A DNA stretch of 64,000 nucleotides from Erythroxylum novogranatense (lineage: Eukaryota > Streptophyta > Magnoliopsida > Malpighiales > Erythroxylaceae). The notes beneath the pieces were generated by a model. It worked only from the letters and a program-made list of their open reading frames with translations. It was not told the origin of the DNA and searched no databases. Positions 27,496 to 38,740 of the stretch are shown here, in pieces. A program made the position numbers and the translations under genes. Positions within the stretch are counted from its first letter, which is position 1; each line of letters begins with the position of its first letter. The stretch covers positions 62,249,567-62,313,566 of the forward strand of contig CM057227.1 of assembly GCA_029891385.1 (NCBI GenBank), read 5' to 3'.

Positions 27496-27513
27496 GCGGG
27501 CAGCCGGGAGAAG
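27496..27513 (-). promoter_or_regulatory. Conserved 18-nt U3 core, right LTR of D
   Basis: On the minus strand CTTCTCCCGGCTGCCCGC, identical to the core of L although the surrounding sequence differs widely. Confidence 0.5.
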
Positions 27514-30500
27514 GCTCTAAACAAGTAAAGACAGTGCACTGACTCACAAAAGGACCTGACCAAACCCACATAATACATAAGCAGAAAGAGAATTCAAATT
27601 GCCCGAATGCACTTTTCAAAATCTTAATTTTCTTTAAATTTTTCATATCATATCATCATAATGTGTCATAAATGACAAACATATATCCACATGAATTCAT
27701 ATAACAAATCGAATGCAATTCACTTAAATCACTTATTCATCAAATTCATCACAATATATGCACTAATTCTTTAAATCATTTAAATCATAAATCAAATAAT
27801 TTGAAAACCATGAATTTCATAATTCTTGCATTTTCTAAAACTCATTTAAACCCTTCGAAATCATAATTTCAAACATTTACATCCTTTTTCAAACATTTTT
27901 ATCAACAATAATTTATTAAAAATCAAATTTTGTTTTCTTTAATTTTCAAAAATTCACATATAGCTTATAAATCAAAATATAAATATACTACCCACCTCAT
28001 ATCCATGCTAACAACTTGCTTTGTGTCTTAATTGCTCCAAAGCCTCCTTCTTTCTTCCAATTTAACATTCCCTAAAGCAATTTCATCAAAATTCAATCTC
28101 ATAAATAACTTCATCCTTCAATTTGATGCATAAGTCATCAATTCATACTAATTCCAAGATATGTACATCATTAATTTCTAAAATCCCCAAATTCCAAATT
28201 GAACCTAAACCAATTCAATCAAATTCAATATCTTAATTAACTTAATTTCTCAAATTGAGCTTAGAAAACATCAATTCCTCATATATTCAAGCTATTTCAA
28301 TCTCCAATTTTGAAGATCCCCAATTTTCAAAATTGGCCTAAACCAATTTACACAAATTCAATACCATAAATCACAATTTCTTCAAAATTGATTTCATATT
28401 TCACCAATTCCTACTATTATTGATGATTCTACACCATTAATTCACAAAATCTCCAAATTTCTAATTTGGCCTAAACCCCTAATTTTTCAAATTAAACTTC
28501 ACCTAAAGCATAAACATCAAAATTAACTTAGGATATCTCAAATTCATCACTAATTCAAGCAATCTAAAGCAACAATTTCAAAAACCCCAAAATTTCAAAC
28601 TTTGACATTCATTCCATCCAAAATTAAACACAACCTAAGGCATAATCATCAAAATTGCTTTCATAAATCACATACCCATATCATTTTCCATGATTCTAAA
28701 CCAAAAGTTCATCAAAAACACAAAGTTCAAAAGATTGCTCTTACCTGCTCTCTCTTGATTTTCGAATTTTTTTGCCCAAGATGAAGCTTCCATCATCTTC
28801 CTCATGTTTCCCTCTTGATAGCATCGAAAATCTCTTGAAAAACCATGAAAAAAATTGAACTTACCTTGCTCTCTCACGAACTCCCTTCTTCTTCTCCTTC
28901 TTCGTTTCTTCTCTTCTCTTATTTCTCTCTTATTTTCTTTCTTATTTTTGCTTCTTATTTTTGTGAATCACATGCCTTATACGACAGCCATCTGACGTGT
29001 TCTGCCATGTCATTAAAATGGGGCACAAATGACCAAGTTGCCCCTCACTTATTTGCCTATTTCCAAAGTTGCCCCTGCAGGAACTTGAAAATTGACTACT
29101 TGGACCTGTTTTCAAGCATCTAAACGAAATAATTTGGACAAATTTTCTTCTTAAAAATTGTTCCTCTAGATCACACGAATCCAACGCCACTAACCGCGCT
29201 CAATTCGGATCAGAAACGAAGAATTTATAGTCAAAATACTATGGACCTTCACAAAATCCGAGACTGAACATTAACATAACTTCAGTCCAGAAATTAACAA
29301 TCTTAGGGATGAACTTAAATTTCGATCCCTTCACATGATTTGTAGCCCCATATCTTAATTTTATTTGGCCTTAATAATCAACTCAATCGGAGTTGTACAG
29401 CTCCCGAAATTCGCAAAATACCGAACCATGTTCAGAAAATTATCCAACTTATAACCTATAACCAAATCTCTAACTTTGGTTCAATCAATCTCTTTCCATT
29501 TAATCTCCTAAAAATCATAATTCTTCATAAAAATGAAATTAATTGTCTTAGGAATCCAACGCTTCGAGAATCAAATCAATCGAATGTCGGACGAAGGAAT
29601 TATAAGCAAAAGATTACAAAAGGGATCGGATTAAAAACAAAGTATCGGAACTTCAAAACCAAACTTTTCCACAATCATATCTCTCGATCCCGAACTCGGA
29701 ATTTGACAAATTTGGTGTCAATAAAAAGATCAAAGGAAGCTCTACAACTTCCCTGAAGTACTCAAAATCAAATTAGGTCTCGAAAGAGGTCAAAACCTCA
29801 ATCAAAAATTCTGTCCAAAACAGTTTTTCCTAAACGACTTCCAATTTTTAATCGTTCATAACTCCTAGCCCCGATATCAAAAAATTGAAAACTTTATATC
29901 AATGGAAAGATAAAAAAATCATCTAAAACTTTCATGAAGACCACTTATTCTAATTCAAACTAAATCCGTACGACGAGTGGCCTCGAAGCATAGAACACAC
30001 AAATCTATACTTAATAGCATTTTCAAAACAAAGCATATCTTCAGAACATCATATCTCTCATCCCGACATCAAAAAATAGAAAACTTTATATCCACAAAAA
30101 GATCTCGACAGAGGCTACAATTTTTATGTTGATCATTTTCTCGAATTTGGCCTAAATCAAAAAGTCAACTTTTTCTTCAAAAAGTCAAACTCTAAGCGAA
30201 CTTTGACTGATCATAACTCTCAATTCCAATATCGAAAAATATCAAACTTTATGGCTACAGAAAGCTATTGACATAAACTACAAGTTTCCAGAAGACAATT
30301 TTCTCAAATTTTACCTCAAACAAAAAGTCAACTCTTTCCAGTCAAACTTTCTATCTCCAAAAGTCACTTTCTTAATTTTTTTTTCAAATTCTCTCACTTT
30401 TCTCTTTATTTCTTAATTTTCTACTAACTTTTCAATCAATTCATTCGCTTAAACTTTCATAACCCATACAAATCTCCACAATTATCAAATACATTCAAAA

Positions 30501-31991
30501 CTCATAATTCTTTTCTCAAAATTTCCTTAAAGCATAATTTCATCTATAACATAATACTTAAACAAAACACTCATTCAATTTCATTTACTATTTCTAAATT
30601 CCAATTAAAGATCGGGGTCCAACATCAATGGTTCTAGTGAAGTATAAAACTAAATGTTAGTTATACTTAGATTAGTTTTGGTATGGGAATAGTGTTGTGA
30701 AGAATTTATGGATTAATACCCGGGGTTATCATGAACATGTCTTGTACATATTTTATTGCATTCATGTGCATTATTAAATACCTATGATTGTGCAAATTGT
30801 GATATATGTGTAAGTTATTCATTATAGAGGAGCAATTGAAACATTAACCCACAGACGTTGTCAAAACTTCCATGTATTAGCTTCGAGAGCAACTTATGAG
30901 TCAACCTAGATGTTTTTCTAGGATTAAGTTGTTCTGAATGGATTTGATTTGTTTAAACTTCCATATTATTGAAATGTTTGTGATTTGATTCTGAATTTTG
31001 GACTTGAAGTCCGAGGAGTATAATAGTTGGGCATGTATCTGAAGTGCTTTAATTTATGGTGAAATTATGTATGTTATGTGAATTCTCAATGAAAGTTGAA
31101 TGCCAGACTTAGGTCCAATGAATGTAAGCTTTTGATTTAACATCATATGTGATATGACATGATTTTTATGTGACGCATTTCATAAAATGCATGCTCAGAT
31201 AAAGTTGTTGTGACTTGAGTAGCCAGTTTAAAACGCTTACACGTAAAGATTTGCTCCATGAACTCTGATTCTGCATGTAGAGTTATTGTCTGTGAACTCT
31301 GATTCTGTACATAGAGCTGTTGTCCGTGAACTCTGATCTGACTGAGTCCTATGGTCCAGTATTTATGTAAATGATTGGCACTCAGTCACAACAATAAGAA
31401 TGAACACGAGTCTCATGCATATAACGTTATAAGACTGAAGATATTAAATGACTATGTGACATGCCATATTATGTGAGTATCTGAACAATAAATGTATGCT
31501 TAAAATGAGTAATTATGCAATATGCGATATTTGTATAAGATCAGGTGAATTCATCAAAATTGTAATGTTGTCTTTTCAGGATCGAGAGAAGACTTTAGCT
31601 ACTGAGGGGCTCTACTGTCGTGTACTTTTGTTTTTTGGCAAGAGAAGTCATGGCTCAAAGGTCGGTCAGTTGGGATTTTTTTTTGGTGATTTAGATAGAT
31701 TTGATGTATTTTCCTCTTTCATGTAGTACTCCTGTATTGGATTTTGTGAATGTACACATAGAACTTATTGAAAGACATAATGTAGACATTCGATGTTTAT
31801 GAAATGAAATGAGAAAAAAAAAGTTGGTTTTTAAATACTGTGGATTTCTTATGATGCTTTACAAGTGATTATATACCATGCCATGTGGAGTGAGTGTAGT
31901 GATCGAATGTAGAGTGCCCTTATCCTAGGGTATGTGCTGGAATGACCTTTGGTCGCCCTGGTGCGTATCCCTAGATAAGGGGCACTACATT

Positions 31992-32005
31992 TAGGTATCA
32001 AAGCC
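31992..32005 (+). other. Primer-binding site of H, slightly decayed
   Basis: TAGGTATCAAAGCC lies 2 bp after the 5' LTR end. It matches TGGTATCAGAGCC of initiator methionine tRNA with two changes. Confidence 0.8.
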
Positions 32006-32060
32006 TGGTTTAATATCTATTGGGACATATAGGAATGTTAAGCATGAATTATTGTGAAAA

Positions 32061-33090
32061 ATGCAGATAATGATTGAAGTTATTATTTGTTATAGGTCAT
32101 CCGCTTTAGGTGATCAGATTGATCAACCAGCTGACCAAGGATCTGTAGGATCCAGTAGAGAGTCCTTGGTACCTCGATCTAAAGGGTTTTCTCCTAGAGT
32201 TCCCGAGAGAAAGGAGAGGAGGTATGATAGGATACGGAAGCAGGGAGCTGTGGATTTCTTTAGCAACACAGATCCTGGTGAGGCCGAGGGATGGTTAGAG
32301 AGGATGGAGAGAGTATTCGATCAGATGAACTGTGAGCCTGATGAGAGGTTTGACTATACAATATCATTACTGCAAGGCCCAACTTACCAGTGGTGGAAGA
32401 CTATCCCAAGCAGTACCACCAAGCCTTTCCAATTAAAGTGGGAAGACTTTCTGAGGGTCTTCAAAGATAACTATATGCCTAGGATCTATCTGGACATGAA
32501 GATGCAGGAGTTCTTGGAATTGAAGCAAGGTAGGATGTCAATGGCTGAGTATGACGTTAGATTCAATGAATTGATGGGTTATGCTACTACTCTAATCCCT
32601 ACAAAAGAAGACAAGTGCAGGAGGTTTGAGAATGGGTTTAATATGGAGATCAAAACTAGGTTGGTGACGTCAAATATGGGCACTTTCACTGAGTTGAGAG
32701 CTGCCTCAATTAGAATTGAACAGCTGATAAAGCATAAACAAGCAGAGACTGGGCAAGGGTCCAGAGGAAAGAGGCCTAGTGAGAGTTAGGGCAATTCTGA
32801 CAAGAGTTTTAGTAAGCGCCAAAATAAACCATTCAGATCCTCAGGTGGATCAAGGCAGACAGGATCTAGGCCGAGGGGCAGGATGTCACAAACCGGCAGC
32901 GAGAGAGGCTCAGCTCAGAATTAGCTTCCAGTTTATGAGTATTGTGAGAGAAGGCATAGTGATGAATTTCAGAGAATGTCTGGGGCTTATTTTAAATGTG
33001 GATCCATGGACTACCAGATTAGAGATTGTCCAGCTACTTTGGGGACTCAATCCACTGTTAGTGGGCGATCTAGGAGTAATACAATAATTC
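32061..33090 (+). pseudogene. gag: gag of H, broken
   Basis: The Gag capsid region is clear between about 32240 and 32770, with GEAEGWLERMERVFDQMNC, YQWWKT and the ELKQG...YDVRFNEL pattern of plant gypsy Gag. The frame from 32061 stays open to a TAG at 32787-32789; the same frame then continues through a basic linker to a zinc-knuckle remnant. That knuckle (about 32988-33026) reads YFKCGSMDYQIRDC: the first Cys and the His of CCHC are both Tyr (TAT at 32988-32990, TAC at 33012-33014). Gag would form the particle and bind element RNA; this copy should not do so. The exact start codon is unsure. Confidence 0.9.
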
Positions 33091-33159
33091 AGTAGAGCAG
33101 AGGTCTTGGATCTGGACAGAGAGGCCAAGGGAGAGACAGAGGGAGAGCTAGGAGTTCTT

Positions 33160-33715
33160 TCATGAGACCTGAGGGACAGAGCAGCCGACCACAATCCAAA
33201 GCCATGGTCTATGTTATGACTAGGCAGGAGGCCCAAGACTCACCGGATGTAGTAGTAGATGCGTTTATTGTTTATGATTTTGAGGCATTTGCACTACTAG
33301 ACCTAGGCTCCATACACTCCTTTATTGCACCACATTTGGCATGTAGATTGCATTGTGATAGGGAGTTACTGCAGTATGGATTAGAGGTGAGTACACCACT
33401 AGGTAGTACTACTGTCTTAGGAGAGTTTTGCAAGGGGTGCCTGATTAAGATTGATCAAGTAGAGCTGAAGACAAACCTAATTGTATTACAGTTAAAAGGG
33501 ATCGATGTGATTCTAGGCATGGATTGGCTCACTGCCCATAAGGCCATCATAAACTACTACACTAAGGAGGAAATACTAAAATCTCCTAGTCAGCAGGGGG
33601 TAGTATTCAGAAGAATTAGTCAGGCAGTGCTAGTCAGGATGATATCATTCATAAGTGCACTGAGGTTGATGCAGGGGAGATGTGAGGCTTATTTGGCCCA
33701 TACCATTATACTAGA
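33160..33715 (+). pseudogene. Retropepsin-like protease of H
   Basis: Follows gag in the same frame. AFALLDLGSIHSFIAPHLA corresponds to the active-site loop of plant gypsy proteases (D-T/S/P-G with HSFI), with Leu at the second position. VILGMDWL, typical of the C-terminal part of the domain, follows about 70 residues later. The frame ends at a TAG at 33744-33746, and reverse transcriptase continues in another frame, so a one-base shift lies near 33715. The enzyme would cleave the Gag-Pol precursor. Confidence 0.85.
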
Positions 33716-35105
33716 GTCAAGCAAAGTATACTGGATATTCCTATAGTTAGGGAGTTTCTGGATGTGTTCCTCGAGGAGTTACCTAGCTTACCACCAGATC
33801 AGGAAACAGAGTTCACAATTGATCTGATTCCAGGTGCTGCTCCTATATATATTCCTCCATATAGGATGGCACCTGTGGAATTAAAAGAGCTAAAGGCTCA
33901 ATTGCAGGAGTTGTTGGAAAAGGGCTTAATTAGGCCCAGTGTTTCACCTTGGGGAGCTGTAGTGTTGTTTGTGAAGAAGAATGATGGGACTTTGAGGTTA
34001 TGCATCGATTATCGGTAGCTAAATCGAGTAACGGTGAAGAATAAGTACCCACTGCCTAGAATCAATGATTTACTTGATCAGTTGCAAGGAGCTCAGGTAT
34101 TTACTAAGTTGGATTTGAGGTCATGGTACTATCAGTTGAGGATAGCTGAAGCTGATGTACCTAAGAGTGCATTCAGGAGCAGGTATGGACACTTTGAGTT
34201 CTTAGTGATGCCATTTGGGTCGTCTAATGTCTCGGCAGCTTTTATGGCCCTGATGAATAAGGTGTTTCAACCCTACTTAGATCGATTTGTGATTGTGTTT
34301 ATTGATGATATTTTGGTGTATTCAAGGAGTAGGGAGGAGCATGCTGAGCATCTGAGAGTTATTTTACAGATTATGAGAGAAAAGCAACTGTATGCCAAAT
34401 TTAGTAAGTGTGAATTTTGGCTGGATCAAGTTGTATTTCTGGGGCATTTAGTGACTCGAGATGGCATACAGGTAGATCCAAAGAAGATAAAGGCAGTGAT
34501 GAATTGGGAAGTTCCGAGAAATGTGTCAGAGATTCAAAGCTTCCTAAGATTAGTCGAATATTGCAGGAGACTTATTGAGGGGTTTTCTTTGATCTCAGCC
34601 CCTCTGACAAAATTTTTGAGGAAGAATGTAGTGTTTCTATGGAATGAGGAATGTCAGAAGAGCTTTGAGGAGCTGAAATATCAGTTAACTACTGCACCGG
34701 TGTTGACTATTCCATCGGGGACTGGAGGATATGTAGTGTACAGTGACGCGTCACATCAAGGATTGGGATGTCTACTGATGCAGCATGGCAAGGTGATTGC
34801 CTATGCATCGAGATAATTAAGGTCTCACAAGATCAATTATCTGGTACATGACTTACAGCTAGCTGTAGTTGTATTTGCTCTAAAGATTTGGAGACATTAT
34901 CTGTATGGAGAGACTTTCCAGATATACACAGATCATAAGAGTTTGAGATATTTGTTGAGTCAGAGAAAGTTAAACTTGAGGTAGAGAAGATGGATTGAAT
35001 TACTGAAGGATTATGATTGCACTATCAAGTACCACCCGGGGAGAGAGAATGTGTTCGTTGATCTTTTGAATAGGAAGTCTAATATCAGTGCAGCTCAGAT
35101 TTAGT
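33716..35105 (+). pseudogene. pol: Reverse transcriptase and RNase H of H, with stops
   Basis: One frame holds the gypsy RT motifs in order: [59 protein letters not shown] and the catalytic FIDDILVYS (Asp pair at 34304-34309). RNase H follows with [25 protein letters not shown] and a decayed last Asp segment. In-frame stops at 34016-34018 (TAG after DYR), 34814-34816 (TAA after ASR), 34982-34984 (TAG) and 35103-35105 (TAG) replace Gln in at least the first three positions. The active site is intact but no full product can be made without reading through the stops. Confidence 0.93.
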
Positions 35106-35229
35106 TATCGAGGCTACCTAATCTGATTCATTTTAGAACACTGAATGTAGAGTCGAATCTGGAGCAAGATGAGGCACTAATTGTTACTTTGAAGTTGAGA
35201 CTGATGTTACATGATAGAATCAGAAGAGT

Positions 35230-35646
35230 ACAGAACAAAGATTCTGATATGATAAACTTATAGAGAAAGTGAAGGTAAATCCAGATTTCGAGTTTGAGTT
35301 TAGGGATGAGACTTTATGGTTGAGATATAGGCTGTGTGTGCCTAATGTAGATGATCTGAGGAAGAAGATTCTTGAGGAAGCTCATATGGCCGCCTATGTT
35401 ATGCATCCTGGTACTACCAAGATGTATAACACACTGAAGCATCATTTTGGTGGCCAGGAATGAAGAAACAAGTGGCGGAGTATGTATCTAGATGTATGAC
35501 ATGCCAGCAGGTGAAAGTTTAGCATTAGGCTCTGGTAGGGAAGCTACATTCATTACCTATTCTGGAGTGGAAATGGGAACAAATTAATATGGACTTCATC
35601 ATGGGACTGCCCAAGACTCCGAGGCAAAATGATGCTATATGGGTCA
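35230..35646 (+). pseudogene. pol: Integrase of H, N-terminal part, cut by E
   Basis: The HHCC zinc domain is visible: EEAHMAAYVMHPGTTKMY, then after a frameshift near 35455 KKQVAEYVSRCMTCQQVK. The first catalytic Asp is in MDFIMGLPKT (GAC 35592-35594). The domain breaks at NDAIWV, where copia element E enters; it resumes at 45174 with VDWLTKSTHFLP. Stops also occur at about 35521 and 35527. Confidence 0.88.
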
Positions 35647-35689
35647 TGTTGAGTCAAAATGACTTTACATATATATGATTTTGATGAAT

Positions 35690-35990
35690 AACAAAGAAGA
35701 AGTAAAAGCAGACATAAAATAGAAAATAGACAGACGGAGAAAAGAAAAAGCAGATGCAGATTGAATAACGAAGAAAATGAAAAGCAGACGGAGAAGTAAA
35801 AATACAGACGCAAAATGAAAAGCAGACGGAGAAGTAGAAATACAAACGCAAAATGAAAAGCAGACGGAGAAGTAGAAAAATAGACGCAGAATGAAAGACA
35901 GACGCAAAATTAAAAAAAAATAGATGCAGAAAAGTAGACGCAGAAAAGCAGACACAGAATTCAAAAGCAGACAAAGAAAGAAAAGTAGAC
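35690..35990 (+). repeat. Purine-rich minisatellite in the 5' LTR of E
   Basis: Irregular units built from AAGCAGACGGAGAAGTAG and AGACGCAAAATGAAA. Minus-strand reading frames here are repeat by-products. Confidence 0.85.
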
Positions 35991-36085
35991 TCAAGAGTCA
36001 GTTCGAGTTAATTCTGTAACTCAATGGTTAACCGCTTTTTCAAGAATCAAGAAGCAAGAATCAAGCGAGCGCTTGCATTTAAGGC

Positions 36086-36093
36086 TATAAATA
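36086..36093 (+). promoter_or_regulatory. TATA box in the 5' LTR of E
   Basis: TATAAATA in GGCTATAAATATAAGTCG; the same string is at 44606-44613 in the 3' LTR. Confidence 0.65.
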
Positions 36094-36651
36094 TAAGTCG
36101 AAGTCGAAGATTGCAAAGTTAGTTGAAAATTAGTTGACTTACGCATACACGATCGAAAAAGCTTTTCTGTGAGATTATTGTGTGAATTAGCTGAGAGCTA
36201 GTATTACTGTAACAGATTTGAAATACTTTTGTAAGAAAGTAGTACAGATAGCCTGCAGAGGCTAAAAGTAAAAGAATACTGAGTGTAGAGATCTGAAGAG
36301 GCTCGGAAAGAATACTTGTAAACGTTGAAGAGATAGTTAAATCTCATAAAGAACTCTGAGGACTGGACGTAGCCCACGATTTGGGGTGAACCAGTATAAA
36401 ATCGTTGTGTCGACTTCTCTCTACTCTATCCCTTCTTAAAGTTCAAATTTTTGTTATTACTTAGATTTTGAAGCAAGTGTTTCAAAGTTTTTGTTTAATT
36501 CGAATTTACCAAAGTTTCTGTAAAAGAATTGGTTTTAGCAAAACATCTTGTTCAAAGAATTTTTTTTAAAGAAATACACAATTCAACCCCCCTTCTCGTG
36601 TATTCATATATCGTATTATAAGCATTGTATTAACGTGTGATTAACTTCAAT

Positions 36652-36663
36652 TGGTATCAGAGC
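36652..36663 (+). other. Primer-binding site of E
   Basis: TGGTATCAGAGC, an exact initiator methionine tRNA match, 2 bp after the LTR. Confidence 0.93.
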
Positions 36664-36706
36664 CTGGTATCCAAGGATCACTGTAGCAAAGTATGGATCA
36701 AAGATA

Positions 36707-38360
36707 ATGGCATAATCACATATATACATTACAGAAGGTGCCTCAGTCACTAGACCTCCAGCATTCAACGGTGAAGATTATCATTACTAGAAAGATAAAA
36801 TACGGTTGTTCATAGAATCTACTCATGTCAACCTTTTGCATGTGATAGAAAATGGACCATATACACCAGTAAACGAAGATGGAAATCTTATTCCACGGAC
36901 TAGATGGACGGCTGACCAAAAGGAGAGAATTCAGCTCAACTCTAAAGCGAAGTTTTTCTTGACGTGTGCCCTAAGCAGGAGTGAGTATGACAAAGTTCAC
37001 GGATGCAACACTGCGAAGGAGATGTGGGACACACTGTCCATCACTCATGAAGGCACAAACCATGTCAAAGAATCCAAGATAAGCATTCTTGTGCACCAGT
37101 ACGAGCTTTTCAAGATGAAAGAAGAAGAATCTATTGATCAAATGTTTGGAAGATTTCAAACAATTGTCAATGGATTGAAAGCCCTTGGAAAAACGTACAA
37201 TAACCAAGATCACGTACGAAAGATCTTAAGAAGTCTTTCGAAGAGGTGAAGACCAAAAGTTACGGTGGTGTAGGAAGCTAAGGATTTGAGCGTGCTAAAG
37301 CTTGACGAGTTGCTTGGATCACTGAAGATTTATGAAGTAGAGCTCGATGCTAAAGTAAGCCTAAACGGGACAGATCAATAGCATTGAAGGCCGGATAGAA
37401 GAATCATAAGACTCAAAGAAGGAGAAAGTCATTGAAAGCATTAAAGATCGAATAATCAAAGAATGACGACTCAAGTGAATCAGAACTAGAGTCAAGTGAT
37501 GAAGATGACGAATTATCCTTCATTTCTCGGAAGATAAGGCGGATGTGGAAGAAGATGTCCAAAGGAAGTCAGCCCTTCAAGAAGAATTGGAAAGATGATG
37601 GTAAAGTAAAAAAGACATCTATCATATGCTACAAGTGTAATCAACCTGGACAGTACAAGTCTGAATGTCCTACTCTAAAGAAGAAACGAAAGAAGAGTAG
37701 AGAAGGCAAGAAAAGCATGATGGCAACTTGGGAAGATCTAGATTCATCAGAGTCAGATACAAGTTCCGAGACATCTGAACATGCGAATATCTGCCTAGTA
37801 GCCAAGGAAGAAAGTGATGAGGAGGTAACTTCTGAATACGATAACTTGCATGAAGTTTCTTCAGAACTACTAGAGGCTTCTCATGCTATTCTAAAACAGT
37901 ACAAACTGTTAAAGAAGAAGTATGTAGAAAACCTTAAACATACAAAAGAAATAGAGAGAGAAAATATCTGCTTAAAGAAACAAATAGAAGAGAAAAAGAA
38001 AGTTGTAGATAAATCTGATGAGATTAATCAGTTGAAGTTTAGAATTAAGAGTCTCTCATCTGATTTAGCTACCTTCACTGAGAGTACAAAGAAAATGAAT
38101 GAGATGCTAGGAAAATGTAGACATCCGAGTGATAAAACCAGATTAGGGTTTACGGGTAATAAGTCTCATTATAATAAAAAGTATTCTTCTCAAAATAAAA
38201 GGTATTACCAAACACATATTCATCAACAATCTAGCAAAAGGCATCAAAGGACTAATTATGTGCATATTGCTAACCAGAAAGGACCCAAGAAAATATGGGT
38301 ACCAAAAGGTAAAATAGTTTCTCCTGCAGATATCCTTCCTTGGAAGATGCGACAAGCACC
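36707..38360 (+). pseudogene. gag: gag of E, broken
   Basis: The likely start ATG at 36707 leads into ITEGASVTRPPAFNGEDY, the usual N terminus of SIRE-type Gag. Stops follow at 36713-36715 (TAA), 36788-36790 (TAG where family members have Trp), 37247-37249 (TGA, also Trp) and 37271-37273 (TAG for Gln in VVQEAKDL). Near 37460 the frame shifts by one. The second part carries an acidic segment and the zinc knuckle CYKCNQPGQYKSEC (37627-37668), in which the zinc-binding His is Gln (37651-37653). A lysine- and glutamate-rich, probably coiled-coil tail follows. Confidence 0.9.
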
Positions 38361-38740
38361 GTTGGTATTTAGACAGTGGTTGCTGACGACATATGACGGG
38401 AAGAAGGTCTATGTTCCTAGATCTTTAGTATAAGAAGGGAGGATCGATGACTTTCGGAGATAACCAGCAGGGCAAGATAATTAGAATCGGTAAAATAGGT
38501 AAAGATTCCTATGCATGCATATATAATGTACTGCTTGTTGATGGTCTGAAACACAATTTGATTAGTGTCAGTCAATTGTGTGATTCTGGTTTCTTAGTTA
38601 CGTTCAATCAAAATCTGTGTGAAGTCAGAAACAAAGATGGGTCTATATTCTTTTCTACCAAGAGAAGAAATAATCTTTATACAATTGATTTAGAAGAGTT
38701 TCAAAATTAAAATGTTTCATGTTTTTTATCTTCTGAAGAA
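38361..38740 (+). pseudogene. pol: Protease region of E
   Basis: In the integrase frame, WYLDSGC (38363-38383) is the copia protease active site, with DSG at 38372-38380. It is followed by a TGA at 38384-38386 and RHMTG. Further on GSMTFGDNQQGKIIRIGKIG and NLISVSQLCDSGF are the usual continuation. The overlapping frame that ends at 38433 reads through the same DNA and is not the protease. A TAA at 38708-38710 closes the open part. Confidence 0.87.

Larger units (their letters stand above)
20887..30624 (-). mobile_element. D: LTR element with 4.5-kb LTRs and a 732-bp interior
   Basis: Bounded by TGTTGGGACCCG and GGTCCAACA, with an exact TCAAT duplication (20882-20886 and 30625-30629). The LTRs are 20887-25385 and 26118-30624. 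Primer-binding site and polypurine tract positions show minus orientation. The interior has no coding capacity, so D depends on proteins from other elements. LTRs make up over 90% of its length. A 345-column LTR sample gave about 12 differences, the lowest value among the elements here. Confidence 0.92.
26118..30624 (-). repeat. 5' LTR of D
   Basis: 4507 bp, adjacent to the primer-binding site. Hairpin at 27115-27128, TATA box at 27139-27146 and 18-nt core at 27496-27513, all on the minus strand and all matching the left copy. Confidence 0.9.
2874..31989 (+). repeat. 5' LTR of H, split into four segments
   Basis: The LTR segments are 2874-3325, 6913-8750, 20761-20886 and 30630-31989, together about 3776 bp. 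Insert A lies between the first two, C between the second and third, and D between the third and fourth. Each junction can be read by alignment with the uninterrupted 3' LTR (46195-49814). It differs from that copy by a longer purine minisatellite and by a 36-bp deletion near 31551. Confidence 0.9.
35647..36649 (+). repeat. 5' LTR of E
   Basis: 1003 bp. The first third is a purine-rich minisatellite (about 35690-35990) with AGACGGAGAAGTAGAAA units. A TATA box is at 36086-36093. Confidence 0.95.

Noticed and set aside
37543..38433. A single 296-codon gene through the end of gag and protease of E
   Set aside because: Only the part up to about 38360 is gag. After that the frame runs out of register; the protease motif WYLDSGC lies in another frame.
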